DNA of 64,000 bases from NCBI GenBank assembly GCA_013180625.2, contig SNVD02001360.1:62001-126000 (forward strand), written 5' to 3'. The notes below the pieces were generated by a model, which was given only the letters and a program-made list of their open reading frames with translations, did no database searches and had not been told where the DNA came from. How positions within the stretch are numbered: the first letter of the stretch is position 1; each line of letters opens with the position of its first letter. The stretch comes from Boswellia sacra (Eukaryota; Streptophyta; Magnoliopsida; Sapindales; Burseraceae). A program made the position numbers and the translations under genes. This document shows positions 9,878-22,680 of the stretch, piece by piece.

Positions 9878-10882
9878 GCCAAACTGCTAAGAGTAAGATG
9901 CTTCCATTTATACAATCTTCTATCTAAAGTAACTACTGCGATAATAAAGAAATGCAGCCTCTTAGTCAAGGGAGATGACCCAATAAGACAGTGATGATTA
10001 AAAATTACTGAAAGATTGAAACAATGAATTAGCAAAGATACATATACACACACACACACACATATAAGTTCTTTTTTCTTTTAATATATTTTGGGCAACC
10101 TTGGACAGTTATGTGGAACAATATTGTCCTTGTTTTTTAATATAGAGTTTAATCCTTATCTCTTATTATTTTTTTCGATAATATGGCCCATCAAATAGTG
10201 TTATTTCTCTTGAAAGAACCCTGTAAAAAATAAGCTACATACATTCACTTTTCAGAAACAAGCATGCATGCATGGATCAATATAAACCAAGGAGATTAAT
10301 CCCACATTTAAACATTGGCGTTACCACTATATATTAACATATTAGGAGCAATATGTTATAAAATCTTTTCCTAACTTTTAATCTTAACTATAACAAAAAC
10401 TGAATTTCACTTAAATATATATTTCAAGATAATTAGTATGTTGTGACTATTTTTTGACAATTTGATTGGCTTTTTTAGTATGCATTGATTTTTTTGAAGA
10501 TGATTATTAACATATATTACTTGTTCTTAATAGTAAATTGTTAAAATGGTATTTTGGTGACAATTTTTTTCTTTTTTAAGAATTGGAAGTTCATACTTTA
10601 TTTTAGGTGCTAATAGCACCAATTTTTCTTCTAGTACACGAACTCGTATTTAACTATATCAAGCAAATTATTAGCAAATGTCACATAAGTCTTTGTAAGA
10701 AAATTAAATCTAACTAGATAATTGCAGAGTGCTTCTAATACAACAAGTATACACAGTTGGCATAAACAAACTTTCACGCACACTTATTGCTACATTCTTA
10801 ATATGTGAGGTGTGTAATGCAAGAGTATTCAGCTCATATTATAAGCAATACAAAGGATAAATGCAGCCAGAGGAAAACACAT
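9878..10882. other. AT-rich intergenic stretch with a CA microsatellite
   Basis: No gene seen. A (CA)n run lies at about 10046-10062 after the carboxylesterase remnant. Confidence 0.6.
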
Positions 10883-10904
10883 CACTACAACAGGGAGAAC
10901 TATT

Positions 10905-11285
10905 TACGGCGGGCTAAAACCGTCGTAAATAGTCATTTGCGGCGATTATGCGGCGGTTCTCAACCGCTGCAAAAACAACCGCAGTAAAAGCTTTTACGGC
11001 GATCTTGGCCCGCCGTAAATATAGTTTTACGGTGGTTTCGTTGTTCAACGTAAAAACAAACGACGAAACAGGATCGGCAATCACTACACCTTTTTACGGC
11101 GGTTTTTGTCCGCCGTAAAAAGTGTGTATTTACGACGAAAAACCGCCGTAAAAAGTCACAAAACCGCCGTAAAAAGTGTGTATTTACGAAGAACATAAAA
11201 CCGCCGTAAAAAGTCAAAAACCGCCGTAAAAAGATTTTATACAATTTTTGTACAACTGTCGTGGGATGATGGGAAACCGCCGTAA
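10905..11285. repeat. Left subterminal repeats of CACTA element 2
   Basis: About ten copies of TTTACGGCGG / CCGCCGTAAA in alternating orientation, many as short palindromic pairs such as TTTTACGGCGGTTTTTG followed by CCGCCGTAAAAAG. A segment with AAACCGCCGTAAAAAGT occurs three times between 11140 and 11235. Confidence 0.85.
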
Positions 11286-11592
11286 ACAATTAAGAAAAAG
11301 TTATTGAAATGTTAAAGCTCATTTTATAGCATAAAGCATCAATCAAAATGGGCTAGAGCAGAATTTGCAGGCTTGTACAACTTTCTTCACATTCAGCAAA
11401 AGCCAGGATAAGAAGAAAAATTATATATATACACGGTAACATTTACAATAGTGAAAACACTAAAAATAACATCTATAGTCAATGGTTGCTGTAGTTTTAT
11501 CAAAACTATACAATATGCAGGAGACTTTAGATCCTTAGATAAATAAGCTTGCAGTACAAAAGTTGATTGCAGTTTCCATTGCCAGGACTTCT

Positions 11593-14106
11593 CAAAGTCT
11601 TTCTACAATCTCAGTAGCAATATCTCCAACATCAGTTCGGATATCCATCTATGTTATGGATTTTGCCAAGTCCTTATGAAGAAGTTGCTCCAGTGTTGGA
11701 GATTGCTATGACAGGAGGTGCCAGTCAACACATTTCATCACCTCAGAAACCATACTTGTTCCTGCTTGAACTGGTTGGATTTTTTGTTTGGCAAATGATA
11801 GCCCCAGGGAGTAGCTGAAATAACTCTGATATACTTCTTCAAGGACTTCCTTGATATAGTCAAATAGGAGCGCCCATGATCATCTTGGAATTGGGTAGGC
11901 AATGTCTACATTTTATCAAACAAGGATGATTCAAGAAGTTGGGCTGATGAATGACACTTCAGTGAAAGTTCATCCCAATTTACACCAGAAGCTTGCAAAA
12001 CTACCTTGTATATACTTAGACGAGGATTTATGCTCGTGCGTGTCCTTGCTTGAATTGATCTTTGGATCCACAGGAGACATTGTGAAAGTAGCAGAAAAAG
12101 GTTCTTCATAATTAATTTGTTTTGGCTCAATTGCCCGCTCAGCTACAGATGTTCAATTGGGAAAAGTTTAGCAGCTTATTTGGAAGAACATAAAGAAAAA
12201 ATGCCTATAAATAAATGATTTCTAACCTGAAAGCCAACCAGATTGAGATATGGTACTTGGAGGGCTAGTGTTATCTTCGATAAACTGCTCAAGAACAGAC
12301 ACTAGACTGGGATGCTCTGCTTTATCTTTCTGTTAACAGAATCCTCCGAACTCCTAAGAATCAAGGAGCCTGATGAATAGACATTTTTTGGAGATAATGA
12401 AGTACAATTTTCCACAGATGAATCCTGAAAGTTCCAAAATTAGTTGTAGGAAGCAATGCACTAAAGTATGTTAGAAAGCAGCAATAAAACAAAAGGCAAA
12501 AGCGAAATGGTGGTGGTTTGTGCACTTCTTAAAATTGATAATCAAAACATAAGAATGATAAGAAAACATACGAGGTTTAAGCATTGTAAATATTGATTAG
12601 CCTCAAATGTATTGGCTGTACCAGAGCTCTGACTTGCATCAGTATTATGCTGGTCATTTGATCCTAAAGGCACTCCTGGAGAATTGATATCTCCCATGTT
12701 TATGGTATTACACATTTCTACTGTCTCCTCTGAACCTGTAGAAATTTGATTAGCTGATTAGACAAGATAGAGTAGTTGAGCACAATGAAAATTAGAGAAG
12801 TAACGAAAATTTACCTGTGGGGCTTGGAGTACGGATGGGTGAAGAAACACTTTCATGCATTTTTATATCAGAAAAATGATTCTTAGAAACATTAGGCTTT
12901 GTATCAAAGGCTTCCAGCCGGTCAGTGAGTATCTTGTTATTGGCCGATGATGGAGCCTCCACAATCTGCCTCTCTGGACCTAAGTAAATGAGTTTCTTTT
13001 CTTTCAGAAACCTCTGTCTCTTCTCATTTAGCATTTGGAAATTGCTATGAGGAGAGAATCTCATCTGTCCAGCCATAAAGCCATGCTCCTGGAGCCTTTG
13101 AGGACTAAGTGCAAATGAGAAATCATACTCAGGCATAGAAATAATCCTTCCCAAGGGTTTTGGAAACTGTTTTCTTAAAAAAACTACAAATCTATTACAA
13201 GTTTCTAACAATTTAGTTTCAGAAAAAGATCCAGTCTCTTGCTGTTTTGCCTAAGAATCACGTAAATCTTGGATATGTTTCACTAATAGAGAATTAGGAT
13301 CTTGTAGTAGTTTTATGAATAATTCCTTGTTGGAATTCAAAATCTCTAATGCATCCAAAAAATGTTTAAACTGGTGACTGACCTGATCTCTGCCATGGTA
13401 TTTTCCATTGACAAAATTCTGATTTATAAATGCTTCAGCTGCCTCATTCATCTGAACTTGCAAATTGATCTCGCTAAGCTGGTTATTCTTTGGAAAACTG
13501 ACATTTCTACAGCTGCAATCTCTCCCACTTTTAGGATGCACCTGATTGCAGGAGGTTTTGTTCAATGCTGCTGCATTGGATCTTTTTTATGTGCTCAGTG
13601 AATTTTGATGAGAAGGTTGTGTATGTACCACAGTTGATATATCCTTACAATCATGCATCTGAAAGCCCTTCCTTGCCTTTCTTCTATGGTTCTTTCCCAA
13701 GTGACCAACAGGCTGTAAATCAGGCACATTTTTCATGTTACTAGTAGTAATCTTCTTCTTTGTATGGTGCTCAGTGGCCATCTGTTCTTCCCTTATTCTT
13801 GTAACATCTGCCTTTAAAGAATGTTCTGTCAGAGTCTTCTTTACTCCATCCTGAAAAAATTAAAGATGCTAAGCATCACCATTTACAAAACTTCGATGTG
13901 AAAATCTCAGTGGCCATCTTCTTATTTTCAAATCGTAAAATCGAGGAAAACTCACCTGCACCATCTGAATTGAGCCCTTTATTAGAAATCAACTTCTTGC
14001 TAGAATAACCTTGACCAAAGTCACAAAATGGAATTAAACTCCATGCACACCCAGATTTGTATCTCTCATACAGCACAGGGCTCTTACGTGACCTATTATA
14101 ATCCAT
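11593..14106 (-). pseudogene. TRM/LONGIFOLIA-like (DUF4378) gene captured by CACTA element 2
   Basis: TRM proteins (TON1-recruiting motif family, including LONGIFOLIA) sit on cortical microtubules and shape plant cells. Exon 1 (13956-14106) starts MDYNRSRKSP and contains SGCAWSLIPFCDFGQGYSSK, the family N-terminal block. A 105-bp GT-AG intron leads to a large exon (12815-13850) with EILNSNKELFIKLLQDPNSL. Exon 12572-12735 follows. The C-terminal DUF4378 domain is spread over about 12425-11593: SVLEQFIEDNTS, VVLQASGVNWDELSLK, SSAQLLESSLFDKM, VMKCVDWHLLSQQSPT, KDLAKSIT and MDIRTDVGDIATEIVERL before TGA at 11593-11595. Damage: in-frame stops near 13577 and 13251, a stop for the conserved Trp near 11650, and a frame change near 12310. 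Introns are kept, so capture was at DNA level. Its family is clear; the donor gene is not known. Confidence 0.8.
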
Positions 14107-15219
14107 TACGAGTGAAAATTCACAAACTTAATACATAATCTACATCAGCTAGTATTTTCTGCCAAACATGACAACACCAATCCTAAACATAATCAAGAAA
14201 ATCAAATATATAACATCTGAAAGTATAAAAGTAGCTACAGAGCATAAATTAAGAAAAAGAAAACAAAAATTTTTATGTGCTTGTTCTCTAATGCCAAAAA
14301 GAAAACAACAAAAATCAAAATTTGGCTATCACAAAAAGAAACTTTTTACTCTATGAGCATGAAGAAGCCAGTTGATAAAGCCAGTACATCTTCTTAGAAC
14401 AAGAACTTCAGGGTCAGGAACTAAGCACGTAATAAAGTACCTGAAATTAATAGATCTTCAACTGAAAAGGAAAAGGAAGAAGAAGATTCTTGAAATAAAA
14501 CACCTCATTCTTGACATAAGCAATAAATAACCAATAGTTCTTGAAACTTCTAACCTTGGAGAACCCACTCACCACCGAAGAAGGAGGTGCCATCACACTC
14601 TCCGCCTTGTTCATGGGCACGTGATCAAACATCATCGCGGTAGCTTTCCCACTCCTCCTCAGTCACCGAACGCGATGAAGTCGGCACAAAAGGGTCCCAA
14701 AAATCCCAGGATAAGGATGGTGGGGTTAGGGGAGGAGGAGGCGGCGGAAGAGGGGAAGCAGATGATGTCCACGTGTCTGTACTCGGACTGAGCAGAGGTC
14801 GTGGCGGTAGGGGCAGTGGTGGAGGAAGAACTTGAGGTCATGTTGGCATGTGGTGGTGAAGAGGAGCTTCGTTGGTGGAGAACTGAAGAAGAGCAGAGAG
14901 AGAGAGGCGAAGTAAACGAAGATACATTGCATGTGAAGCTGATAAAGCTTGTCTCGCAACACCGACTCGTCGTCCAAGTCTCCCATTCGCAAACAGTGCG
15001 TGAGCTTGTTCACTCTGTTCTCTCACTCGCACGGCTACTATCTCGCCCCCAACCTCTCTAAAATGATGGCAATAGTCGTTTAAAGGTCGTGTGATCTTGT
15101 GGGGGCGATTGATTTTGCGATAGAGGTAGACGCGGAGGGAGACTGAGAGCGGAAAGGAAAATAACATCAAGTTTATAATTAGGGTTAGATAGAAAAGGAT
15201 GTGGGAGGTTTTGTAGAAC
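14107..15219. other. Interior of CACTA element 2 upstream of the captured gene
   Basis: Probably the upstream/5' flank taken with the DUF4378 gene. 14630-15170 is relatively GC-rich with several overlapping open frames on both strands, none with a recognisable domain; the Ser/Thr/Pro-rich stretches look like low-complexity leader sequence. No product is claimed. Confidence 0.4.
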
Positions 15220-15332
15220 CTTTCTACGGCGGTTTAAAAAACCGTCGTAAACGTGTTCTCTAACCACCTTCTACGGCCGTTTTTTAAAACCGCCTTAAAA
15301 GGGTGCAGTATATACCATGTTTTCTTGTAGTG
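15220..15332. repeat. Right subterminal repeats and right inverted end of CACTA element 2
   Basis: TTCTACGGCGGTTTAAAAAA is followed by CCGTCGTAAACG and TTCTACGGCCG, with AACCGCCTTAAAAGG before the terminal CATGTTTTCTTGTAGTG. Confidence 0.75.
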
Positions 15333-15422
15333 CATGCTATAAGAAATACAAATTAACTACGAAACACATATGACGCAAATAAAGCTAGCTTAGTCTTGTG
15401 CGTGGACACGATGTTCTGCTCA

Positions 15423-16075
15423 TTAGGCCCTTGAACTTGATCCGTAACCATTGTCGCTTAAATTCTTTAGCTTCTTAAATAAAGCCTTTATCATACTCAA
15501 TAGAAACATTGTAATCCACACTATAAGGGGTATCAGGTGGCCGACAATCAGAATAACAAGCAAGCAAAACGACATCAATAGACTGTAACCGCAGCAAAAG
15601 AGCATGTCCTAGAATTTGTAAGAGTCGTGATGCTTACCCGATAGGTCATTCCCATGGCAGCAATTGCAACCCACATGACCACCGTTAAAATGGCCATAAA
15701 GAACTTTTTTGTGAAAAATGATAAACCACTTACAAGCAATAAGATGATGCTCAGAGAAGCCACAAAACGACGGTGTTAAAAGCTGTGAAAACATTGCATC
15801 TGGATAATTTGGAATCAGCCATTGCGGAATACCCTGCCGTATGTTGTTTTGAATAATAAGCCGGTGTTATGAAGTTACCTTCAGAATTCTCTTTCCATAG
15901 GCCACCAGGAGGGGTCTTGAAATGCCGTATTAGCTATCAGCGATGCCACTACCATCAAGGCATCACGCTTCTTTATCAACCAATCTTTACCTTCGTGTTG
16001 CTTATTTTCATTCCTCTCACTGCCCGCTGCTTCATGCTTAGTACTCCCCGCCATTTTCTTTGATCAAGTTCAAGC
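15423..16075 (-). pseudogene. Ankyrin/PGG-domain membrane protein pseudogene (C-terminal part)
   Basis: The minus strand holds the PGG-domain half of an ACD6/ITN1/BDA1-class protein, plant membrane proteins in defence and stress signalling. It begins KDWLIKKRDALMVVASLIAN, then after a frame change TPPGGLWKENSEGNFITPAY, with the PGG motif itself intact. After another frame change come the membrane segments ASLSIILLLVSGLSFF and FMAILTVVMWVAIAAMGMTY, then the last hydrophobic stretch LPLIVWITMFLLS-like and a basic tail ending at 15423. No ankyrin repeats are found upstream. At least two frameshifts make it a pseudogene. It is a relative, in opposite orientation, of the intact gene at 25243-28227. 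Confidence 0.8.
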
Positions 16076-16159
16076 GTATTAAGGGTATGGTCCGAATGCT
16101 GATCTTCAACCCCAAATTAATAGGCTCCAATTCTTCGAGAAAGTCTTCCGCGGGGTCCA

Positions 16160-18772
16160 AGTTTGGGACTTATTTTGTTATAAAAAGAATATATATGTTG
16201 GTGAGAAGAATACTTCATGGACGCGCGTCACTTTAAATCAGCAATTGTTTCAGAAATATATTGTTTATTATTATATTCTTTTTATTGATCTAAAATATTG
16301 ATAAACATTTTATGCACTGGAAATTTTTTGATAAAAATTTGTATAAAAATTGTAAATGAATTTTTTTATAATATTTACAACTTGTTTTTGTAGTTTACAA
16401 CTTTTATACACTTATTTATAATTTTTATACAAAGTTTTACAAAATATATTGATACATTGCATGTACAGTAGACATTTCCCTTGATAGAGTGCTGTCAAAT
16501 TGCCAGTATAGAGTCCTGCTGTAACTACATAGAAAGATCGACGTAGGCGTAGGAGTACCAACAGCGGCATGCAATCTTGATATGTATTGGTTAATTTTGT
16601 CTCCCATGAGGTGGAGTTAGACTTCACGAAATTGCAATGAAGATAAAAAGTTAAGTACTGTTGTTTATTTAATTACAAAACCAGAATATTTCCATTTTTA
16701 TTTCCCTAAATTTAATGTCATCTATTTTCACACAACTTCTTCCCGAATTCAAGACCTATATTGGATTTAACATTAACAAATACAAATTAAATTTCATTTT
16801 CTTCTAATTTCATGCATGTCCACACAACTAGAAATTGAGTTTACTATATTCATTGGGCATATTATTCTTAACATCTATATGGAGAATATCCATGGTACTT
16901 TTTATCTTCTATGGGAGTGAGTTTTGTGAAATTGAGAAAGACCTTCCTTTTCGCATAAATTCTTTGCTATCTTAGAGATCAAGTTACCTCATATTAATCT
17001 TAGCCTTCCAATAATGCGCCTGAGAGATCCGATATGAGGCATTTGGGCTTAAACAGCGCCTGTGGTGGGTCTCTCCTTCCTCAATCGAAGAAGCTTGAGT
17101 TGAATGACCGAAAATAACCTTTTAATTACTTCGTTGAAAACTTTTTGAGAATGGAGATTATGATCATAATTTTGGGTACAAGAACGTCAAGAACTCAATT
17201 ATTTGGTTAAGCAAAATATTTAGTTAGTGTTAATATAATGAAACAATCAAATTATTCAAGGGTGCCTGAGTACTAATTTGAAATTAGTGAAATTGCAAAA
17301 CAGACATTGGTAAGAAAGAAGATAATGAAACAAAATGATAGCAGTAACCCAAGGTTAAAGTCTTGTGGGAGAAAGAAGATAAAGAAACAAACATGGTAAT
17401 CCAAGGTTGCAGTCTTGTGCGTTATCTGGGGAGAAGTTGAGTGAAAATAGAAGACTTTAAATTTAGGGAAACAAATTAAAAATGGCAATATTTTGGTTTT
17501 TAAAAAATAAAATTTCAAGTAAATAAATCTTTGCTCTTTAATATTGTGATTACCACTTGTTATTAGATCTTTAAAAGCTAAGGGAAAAATAAAATGAGGA
17601 GATGATTTTTATCCAAAAAAAACCATCAATAAATTCAAATTTTCTCTTAACATTATCAATACAAGCAGACTTATCAATACTCCAGGGTAGTTTAGAGTGA
17701 AAATGTGCATAATTTCATTTCGACTAAAATTAATGATTTTGTGAAAGAGGAAATTTCAAGAATAATTTGAAGGCTAAGTACTCTTAATTAATTAATTTAC
17801 TTATAATTTATCAATTTTTAGAAGCTAAATAAAATTGGTTATATCTATAGTAGTTTTTAATGAAATTTAATGACTAAATTTAATTTTCATCTAAGTTATA
17901 CATTATGAAATTATATCAACATAATAGGTGTAATTGTCATTATGTAAAATACAGTTATTAAAAAGATGATTTTTACTGTAAAACGTCTGTTAAATGAGAA
18001 AAAATTTTACAAATGACTTGAGATATAGTCTAATATTATAATAATCTTGTCTTAAAAAAACATAGACAAAAATAACTCTACCATTAAATTGTTATGATTG
18101 AACGATAACTAAAATTGTTATGATTGAACGATACTTAAGTAAGGAATAAAATGATAAATTCGTGTACAAATAAATAAAATCATTTAACAATTTCTATTTT
18201 TTTACAAGAAAATTAAATGTTTTTTTTCTCTCTCCTCATCTTCTTCTTCCCGCAGATTTCTTCCCTTCCCTATGAGATCTCTATCTCTCTATCTCCTCGC
18301 CTGCCTCCTCCTCCTCCTTCTCTCTCCTTATCTTCTTCTTCCTGCAGATTTCATCTTCTTTTTTAATTGATATTTATTTCTTCCTCAGATTTACCACTTC
18401 ATTTCTTTGTTCTCATCGCCACATGGCTTTCCCCCACCTCTCTACATATCCCCAACTCCACCACCTCCCCACAAACCAAATCAAACCAAACCAAAACAGT
18501 TTTAGTGTTTCTTAAAATACGTTTTTTGGATTAAAAAATCCGTTTTTTTTTAATTTCCTTTTGGTCTAAAAAACGCAAAACGGCTTCTATACATCTAGCT
18601 CTTTGTCCTAAGATCTCTGTGAGTGGTCGCGCTGGATCCACACTGCAACGACAACAGCAGCAGCAAAAGCAAGTGGTCTCCTTTCGTAATGTGTCCAGTC
18701 CTGACCCGTCTCTATCTTGATATTTATTTTGGATTTGGATTTTTTATTCAATTTCGGTTCTGGATTTTATTT
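16160..18772. other. Intergenic stretch without identified gene
   Basis: AT-rich. A pyrimidine-rich block at about 18225-18355 contains two similar segments (CTCCTCATCTTCTTCTTCCC and CTCCTTATCTTCTTCTTCCT, each followed by GCAGATTTC). No coding motif seen. Confidence 0.5.
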
Positions 18773-18788
18773 TTTAGTTGGTGATTGG

Positions 18789-18821
<33 letters not shown>

Positions 18822-18918
18822 TTGAAGTGAATTTGGTAGGTAAGAAAATTGGAATTTTTTTTTTAGGGATTCTGTTTGATTGTTATACGGTTTCTCAGCT
18901 TTCCGTTCTGGGTTGTTG
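18773..18918. repeat. T-rich duplicated segment, copy A (interrupted by the solo LTR)
   Basis: A long T-run, TG repeats, GTGAATTTGGTAGGTAAGAA, a second T-run and TTCTCAGCTTTCCGTTCTG match copy B at about 22681-22830 in the same order. Copy A resumes at 22454 after the inserted LTR. Confidence 0.75.
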
Positions 18919-21900
18919 TGTAACGGGCCACTATTTGGGCAAAGTGCAAAAGCCCAGCCCATTTCTCCTTCTTCTAATTTTTATAAGACACAAAAAAAAA
19001 AAAAGAAAGAAAAATCTAGATAGAGAGGAGAAGAAGACAGAAGTGGGAAGGGGGAGAGAGCTCAAGGGAAGTGGTAAATTTGGAGGATTTTTGAGGGCTT
19101 CTCAAGGTAATAATTTTATTTTTAACCCAAATTAAATTCAATATCTTGAATTCTAACTATAGATATGAATTTAGAGGAGTTATCAGACATTTGAAAAATT
19201 TTTAGGGAGAGAAGATAGAGAGAGAAGGAAGAACAATGATGAAATTAGAAGTATTATTTAAGGTATTTCATATTCTTGTTGATTGTTATAGAATTTGTTT
19301 GAGGGAATTTTGAGTTTTGATGATAATGATAGAAATTTAGGGTTCTGTGAACAGTAGCAATTCCAAAAATTTCTACAATTTATTGGCTTTGAATCTTATT
19401 CTGAAATTTATATATATTAAAATAAATATCATAAAGATTTGTTTAAAGTTGGATTCACTGAAAAATGTTGAGTATGCAATTTATTATGAATTTTCGAAGT
19501 TTACTGTTTACTACTGGAAATTCAGTTTTTCTGCAGAAAATCAGTTTTGGGTAAGTGATTTGAGGTATCTAGAGGTCTTCAAAAATTATAAAATTTGGGA
19601 TACGAGTTTGTGTATATGTCTAGTTTAAATCTGGAGAGTTTTGTGATTTTACGAATTTAGTATGAATTATCATGTATTTTGGAATATGGAGAGGTCAGTT
19701 CTGGAAATGAATTTACAGAATTTTTGTATCTAGAAACATGAAGATTTTGAGGTACTTAATGAAATTGGAATGCTATAAAATTTTATATGTTATTAGATAT
19801 GTATGTGTAGAAGGTCTGTATAAAATTTTAGACCATTCTGATAAGTCAATTATTTATTAAAAATCAGAGAATAAGAACTGCTCTGTATAAGAAGTGTATA
19901 AATACAATTAATTAGGATTGATTGGATTAAGATATGAAGTTGGATATTGGAAATTTTAAACATTCAAGTTGATTACTAATTGAATATGATGTGATGAGCT
20001 CTTTTATGATGTTAGGACAAGGAAGGATTAATTCTTATTAAGAAATGTGGCCGGATAGGCGGAATGTTGATTTTGGAATCAAATCCGAGCTAACCGAAGT
20101 GTGCAACCAAATTAGTAAGCGGATTATGTTTTGAGAATTTCATATTATTTTAAAGTGTATTAAATTTATGATTTTTTATATGATTTAAGTTATTAATTTA
20201 ATTAATTGAGTTATGTTAAAAGTTTTTAGAATAGACAATGATGATTTATGTATTTTGAAAATAAGTGGGTGTAAAGTATTAGATTTTGGATAGAAGAGAT
20301 GGTTATGGGTGGTGCTAGTAGATTAGTTTTGAATATATAGTAATTTTTGTTTCAATAAGTTTGAGTACAAGAGAAAAATAAATTTAAAGTGAAAGTTGTA
20401 GCATGAATGTATATATATTATATGTTGGTGGGAAGTAGAAAGTTTTTGTTTATGATTGGAAAAGAGACATTTATAATTAGATGAATTAGTATAGAAAATT
20501 GAGGTATTAGATTATTTTCTTTACATATATACATATGTGGAAGAAATGGTGATTTTGGTTAACAAAATAATAAGTGATTTTATATTCAAAATAATAGGAA
20601 ATTAGAAAGAAAAAGTTTTGGAAAGTAGAATTTAATTCTGCAGGGGTGACAATGCCAAATTCTAAAACTGCCCAAGCAGGGGCTGAATTACAAATTTAAA
20701 AAGTTGTTCCAGAATTTGTAGGGATCTGAATGCAGAATTATGAAAAATTTAGAATAGTCAAAAAGATTTTAGTTAAAGTATGATATATGAGATTTTGAGA
20801 TAAAAATATAAATTATAGCTTCTAGTGAGATGGAAAGTATTTTATTTTATGAATATTTTAGAAAGTTTTAGAAAGAGTAGAAGATTTATTTTCTGAATAA
20901 TTAGAAATATGTTTTAGTATTTACTTAGTTATGTTTATTTAGTATTTTATAGAATTACCGAGAATTTTAGCGAATTTAGAAGAATTCAAGTTAGTTTCTA
21001 TAGTATTTCTTAAGGGTAAATAGACCCATTTGTTATACTTACTTTTAATTATTAAGATATTTCAAAGCTAGTTTTCAAATTGGTTGTAGACATGAATTTT
21101 AGTTTTAAAAATTAGTTTTGAACAAAGATATAACATTTAGAAAAGAAAAATCAGATTTTATATTTTAAGTACATTTTAGTTTTTTTTTCAGAAAGTTATA
21201 TTTTGTAAATTTAGAGAAAGTATGAAAGCATTGATATTTAAAGTTTTCATAGTCATTTGACTCAAGGATTTCTTAAAGTATTTAGAAATGTTCTTTTAAA
21301 TGCTTGTCCTGGATTAATTCAAATAATACAAATATCTTCAGTTTTAGCTTGCATAAATATTTTCAGATTTTGATAAATTGTTTGAAAAGATAAATTTTAG
21401 CATATAAAGCAGTTTTTAAATGAAATCAGTTTTTTTAATGAAAATAAGAAAGTGTAATTATGTTATACTAAGCTAGTACCCAGATACTCAAATAATTATT
21501 CAAATCACTTAGACAGTGATACAGATAGTGGCCTTTGGGGCCCGTTCAGACACACATAGAGGCTTTGGGTCGTGTGATCTGGGCGCTTTAGCCCTTTGGG
21601 TGCAACTCTACGCATGTGTATGACCAGATAGTAGGCCTGCGCGAAGTTAGATCTCGCCAGGTACAGATAGCTCTGCCTGCGTGAGGTAGATCTCACCAGG
21701 TATGAGGAAATTCAGATAGTTCTGCCTATGCGATGTTAGATCTCGCCAGGCAGGATGAGACAGTTTCAGGGGTACTTGTTTAGTATAATGAAAAGAGTTT
21801 TGAATATGTTTATATGAGTTAGTTTGAAAAAGAAGCATGATTCACCAAAGTTTCTTTTGAAAGAAGATTTTTAAGAAAACTTATGTTTTGCATAGTAAAT

Positions 21901-22453
21901 AACTGAAGCGATGATTTTAGCATGATCATCAAGAGCATCGTACTATACGATTGAAGATGATTATTTTAGTGTTTTAACTAGTATTTTGATGAATTTAGTC
22001 ATTCAATAGTTATTTATTTTAAAGTTTTATGACATTTTAGATGATATGAAGGTTATATATTATAAAGACTATTTTTTATATAAAGCAAATAATTATTTTA
22101 TAATAATATGATTTCTATTAGATTTATTTACAAATACATTTTTTTATCTCCACTCACTGAGTTTTATACTCACATCTTTGTTTTTATTTTTCTTTGTTTT
22201 TAAAATTCCCTCCCCCCCAGGATGAAAGCAAAATGTGACATAGTTAGGAAGTGTGGAGGCCCAGCCACATGATGGTGTAAGGATATGTTGAGGTTGTAAT
22301 AGTTAAATTGTTTTATTTTAAATTTTATTTTGTGGATGTAATGAGAATTATTTCAAATTTGTTCCATAAAAAAAATATATAAGAATTAAGAAACAGCCAG
22401 TAGTCCACAGTTTTAGGCATGATTCGCCCGTGTAGCTAGGGTGGGTCGTGTCA
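18919..22453. mobile_element. Solo LTR, 3.5 kb, probably of a Ty3/gypsy chromovirus (Tekay/Del-like)
   Basis: The segment starts TGTAACGGGCC and ends GGGTCGTGTCA, with TGTTG directly on both sides (18914-18918 and 22454-22458), a perfect 5-bp target duplication. The ends are TG...CA. No gag or pol is present, so it is what remains after recombination between two LTRs. The termini, the CTCACTGAGTTTTATACTCA block (22154-22173) near the 3' end and the length fit Tekay/Del-type LTRs; that assignment is from memory of the family and less certain than the boundaries. The open frames within it have no recognisable domain. Confidence 0.82.
21620..21765 (+). repeat. Three degenerate tandem units inside the solo LTR
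   Basis: Units with (G/T)CCTGCG(C/T)GA or CCTATGCGATG followed by AGATCTCGCCAGG or AGATCTCACCAGG recur three times at roughly 45-50 bp spacing. Confidence 0.65.
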
Positions 22454-22680
22454 TGTTGATTTTGATTTTGATTTTTTTCAATTTTTCGGTGTTGATGGGA
22501 TTGCTGGTCTCTAGATTGCAAGTTAATTGCGGGGTTGATGATGGAAATAGGCGCTTTTTGTGGTGCTGTTATTTAGGTTTTTGGGGTGTGATGTTGTAGG
22601 TGGCAACAGAATGTAGGGAACACAACCAACGGTGGTGGCGTGTGGCAGTAGAGGGGTGTTGGATGGCTACTGCATTTTGG

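Larger units (their letters stand above)
10883..15332. mobile_element. CACTA transposon 2, carrying a nearly complete host gene
   Basis: The left end is CACTACAACAGGG from 10883; the right end is the reverse complement of CACTACAAGAAAACATGG, ending at 15332. CAT is duplicated on both sides (10880-10882 and 15333-15335), again the 3-bp CACTA signature. Subterminal repeats based on TTTACGGCGG and CCGCCGTAAA fill 10905-11285 and 15220-15300. They resemble but differ from those of element 1 (TTTACCGCGG), so the two are related but distinct subfamilies. No transposase is visible; most of the interior is a minus-strand DUF4378 gene with its introns. The captured gene occupies more than half of the 4.45-kb element. 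Confidence 0.9.

Noticed and set aside
14659..15267. Several overlapping open frames in CACTA element 2
   Set aside because: Overlap on both strands in GC-rich leader-like DNA without any domain.
18785..19628. Open frames of 93-116 codons at the start of the solo LTR
   Set aside because: They cross the LTR boundary or low-complexity T-runs and carry no domain.
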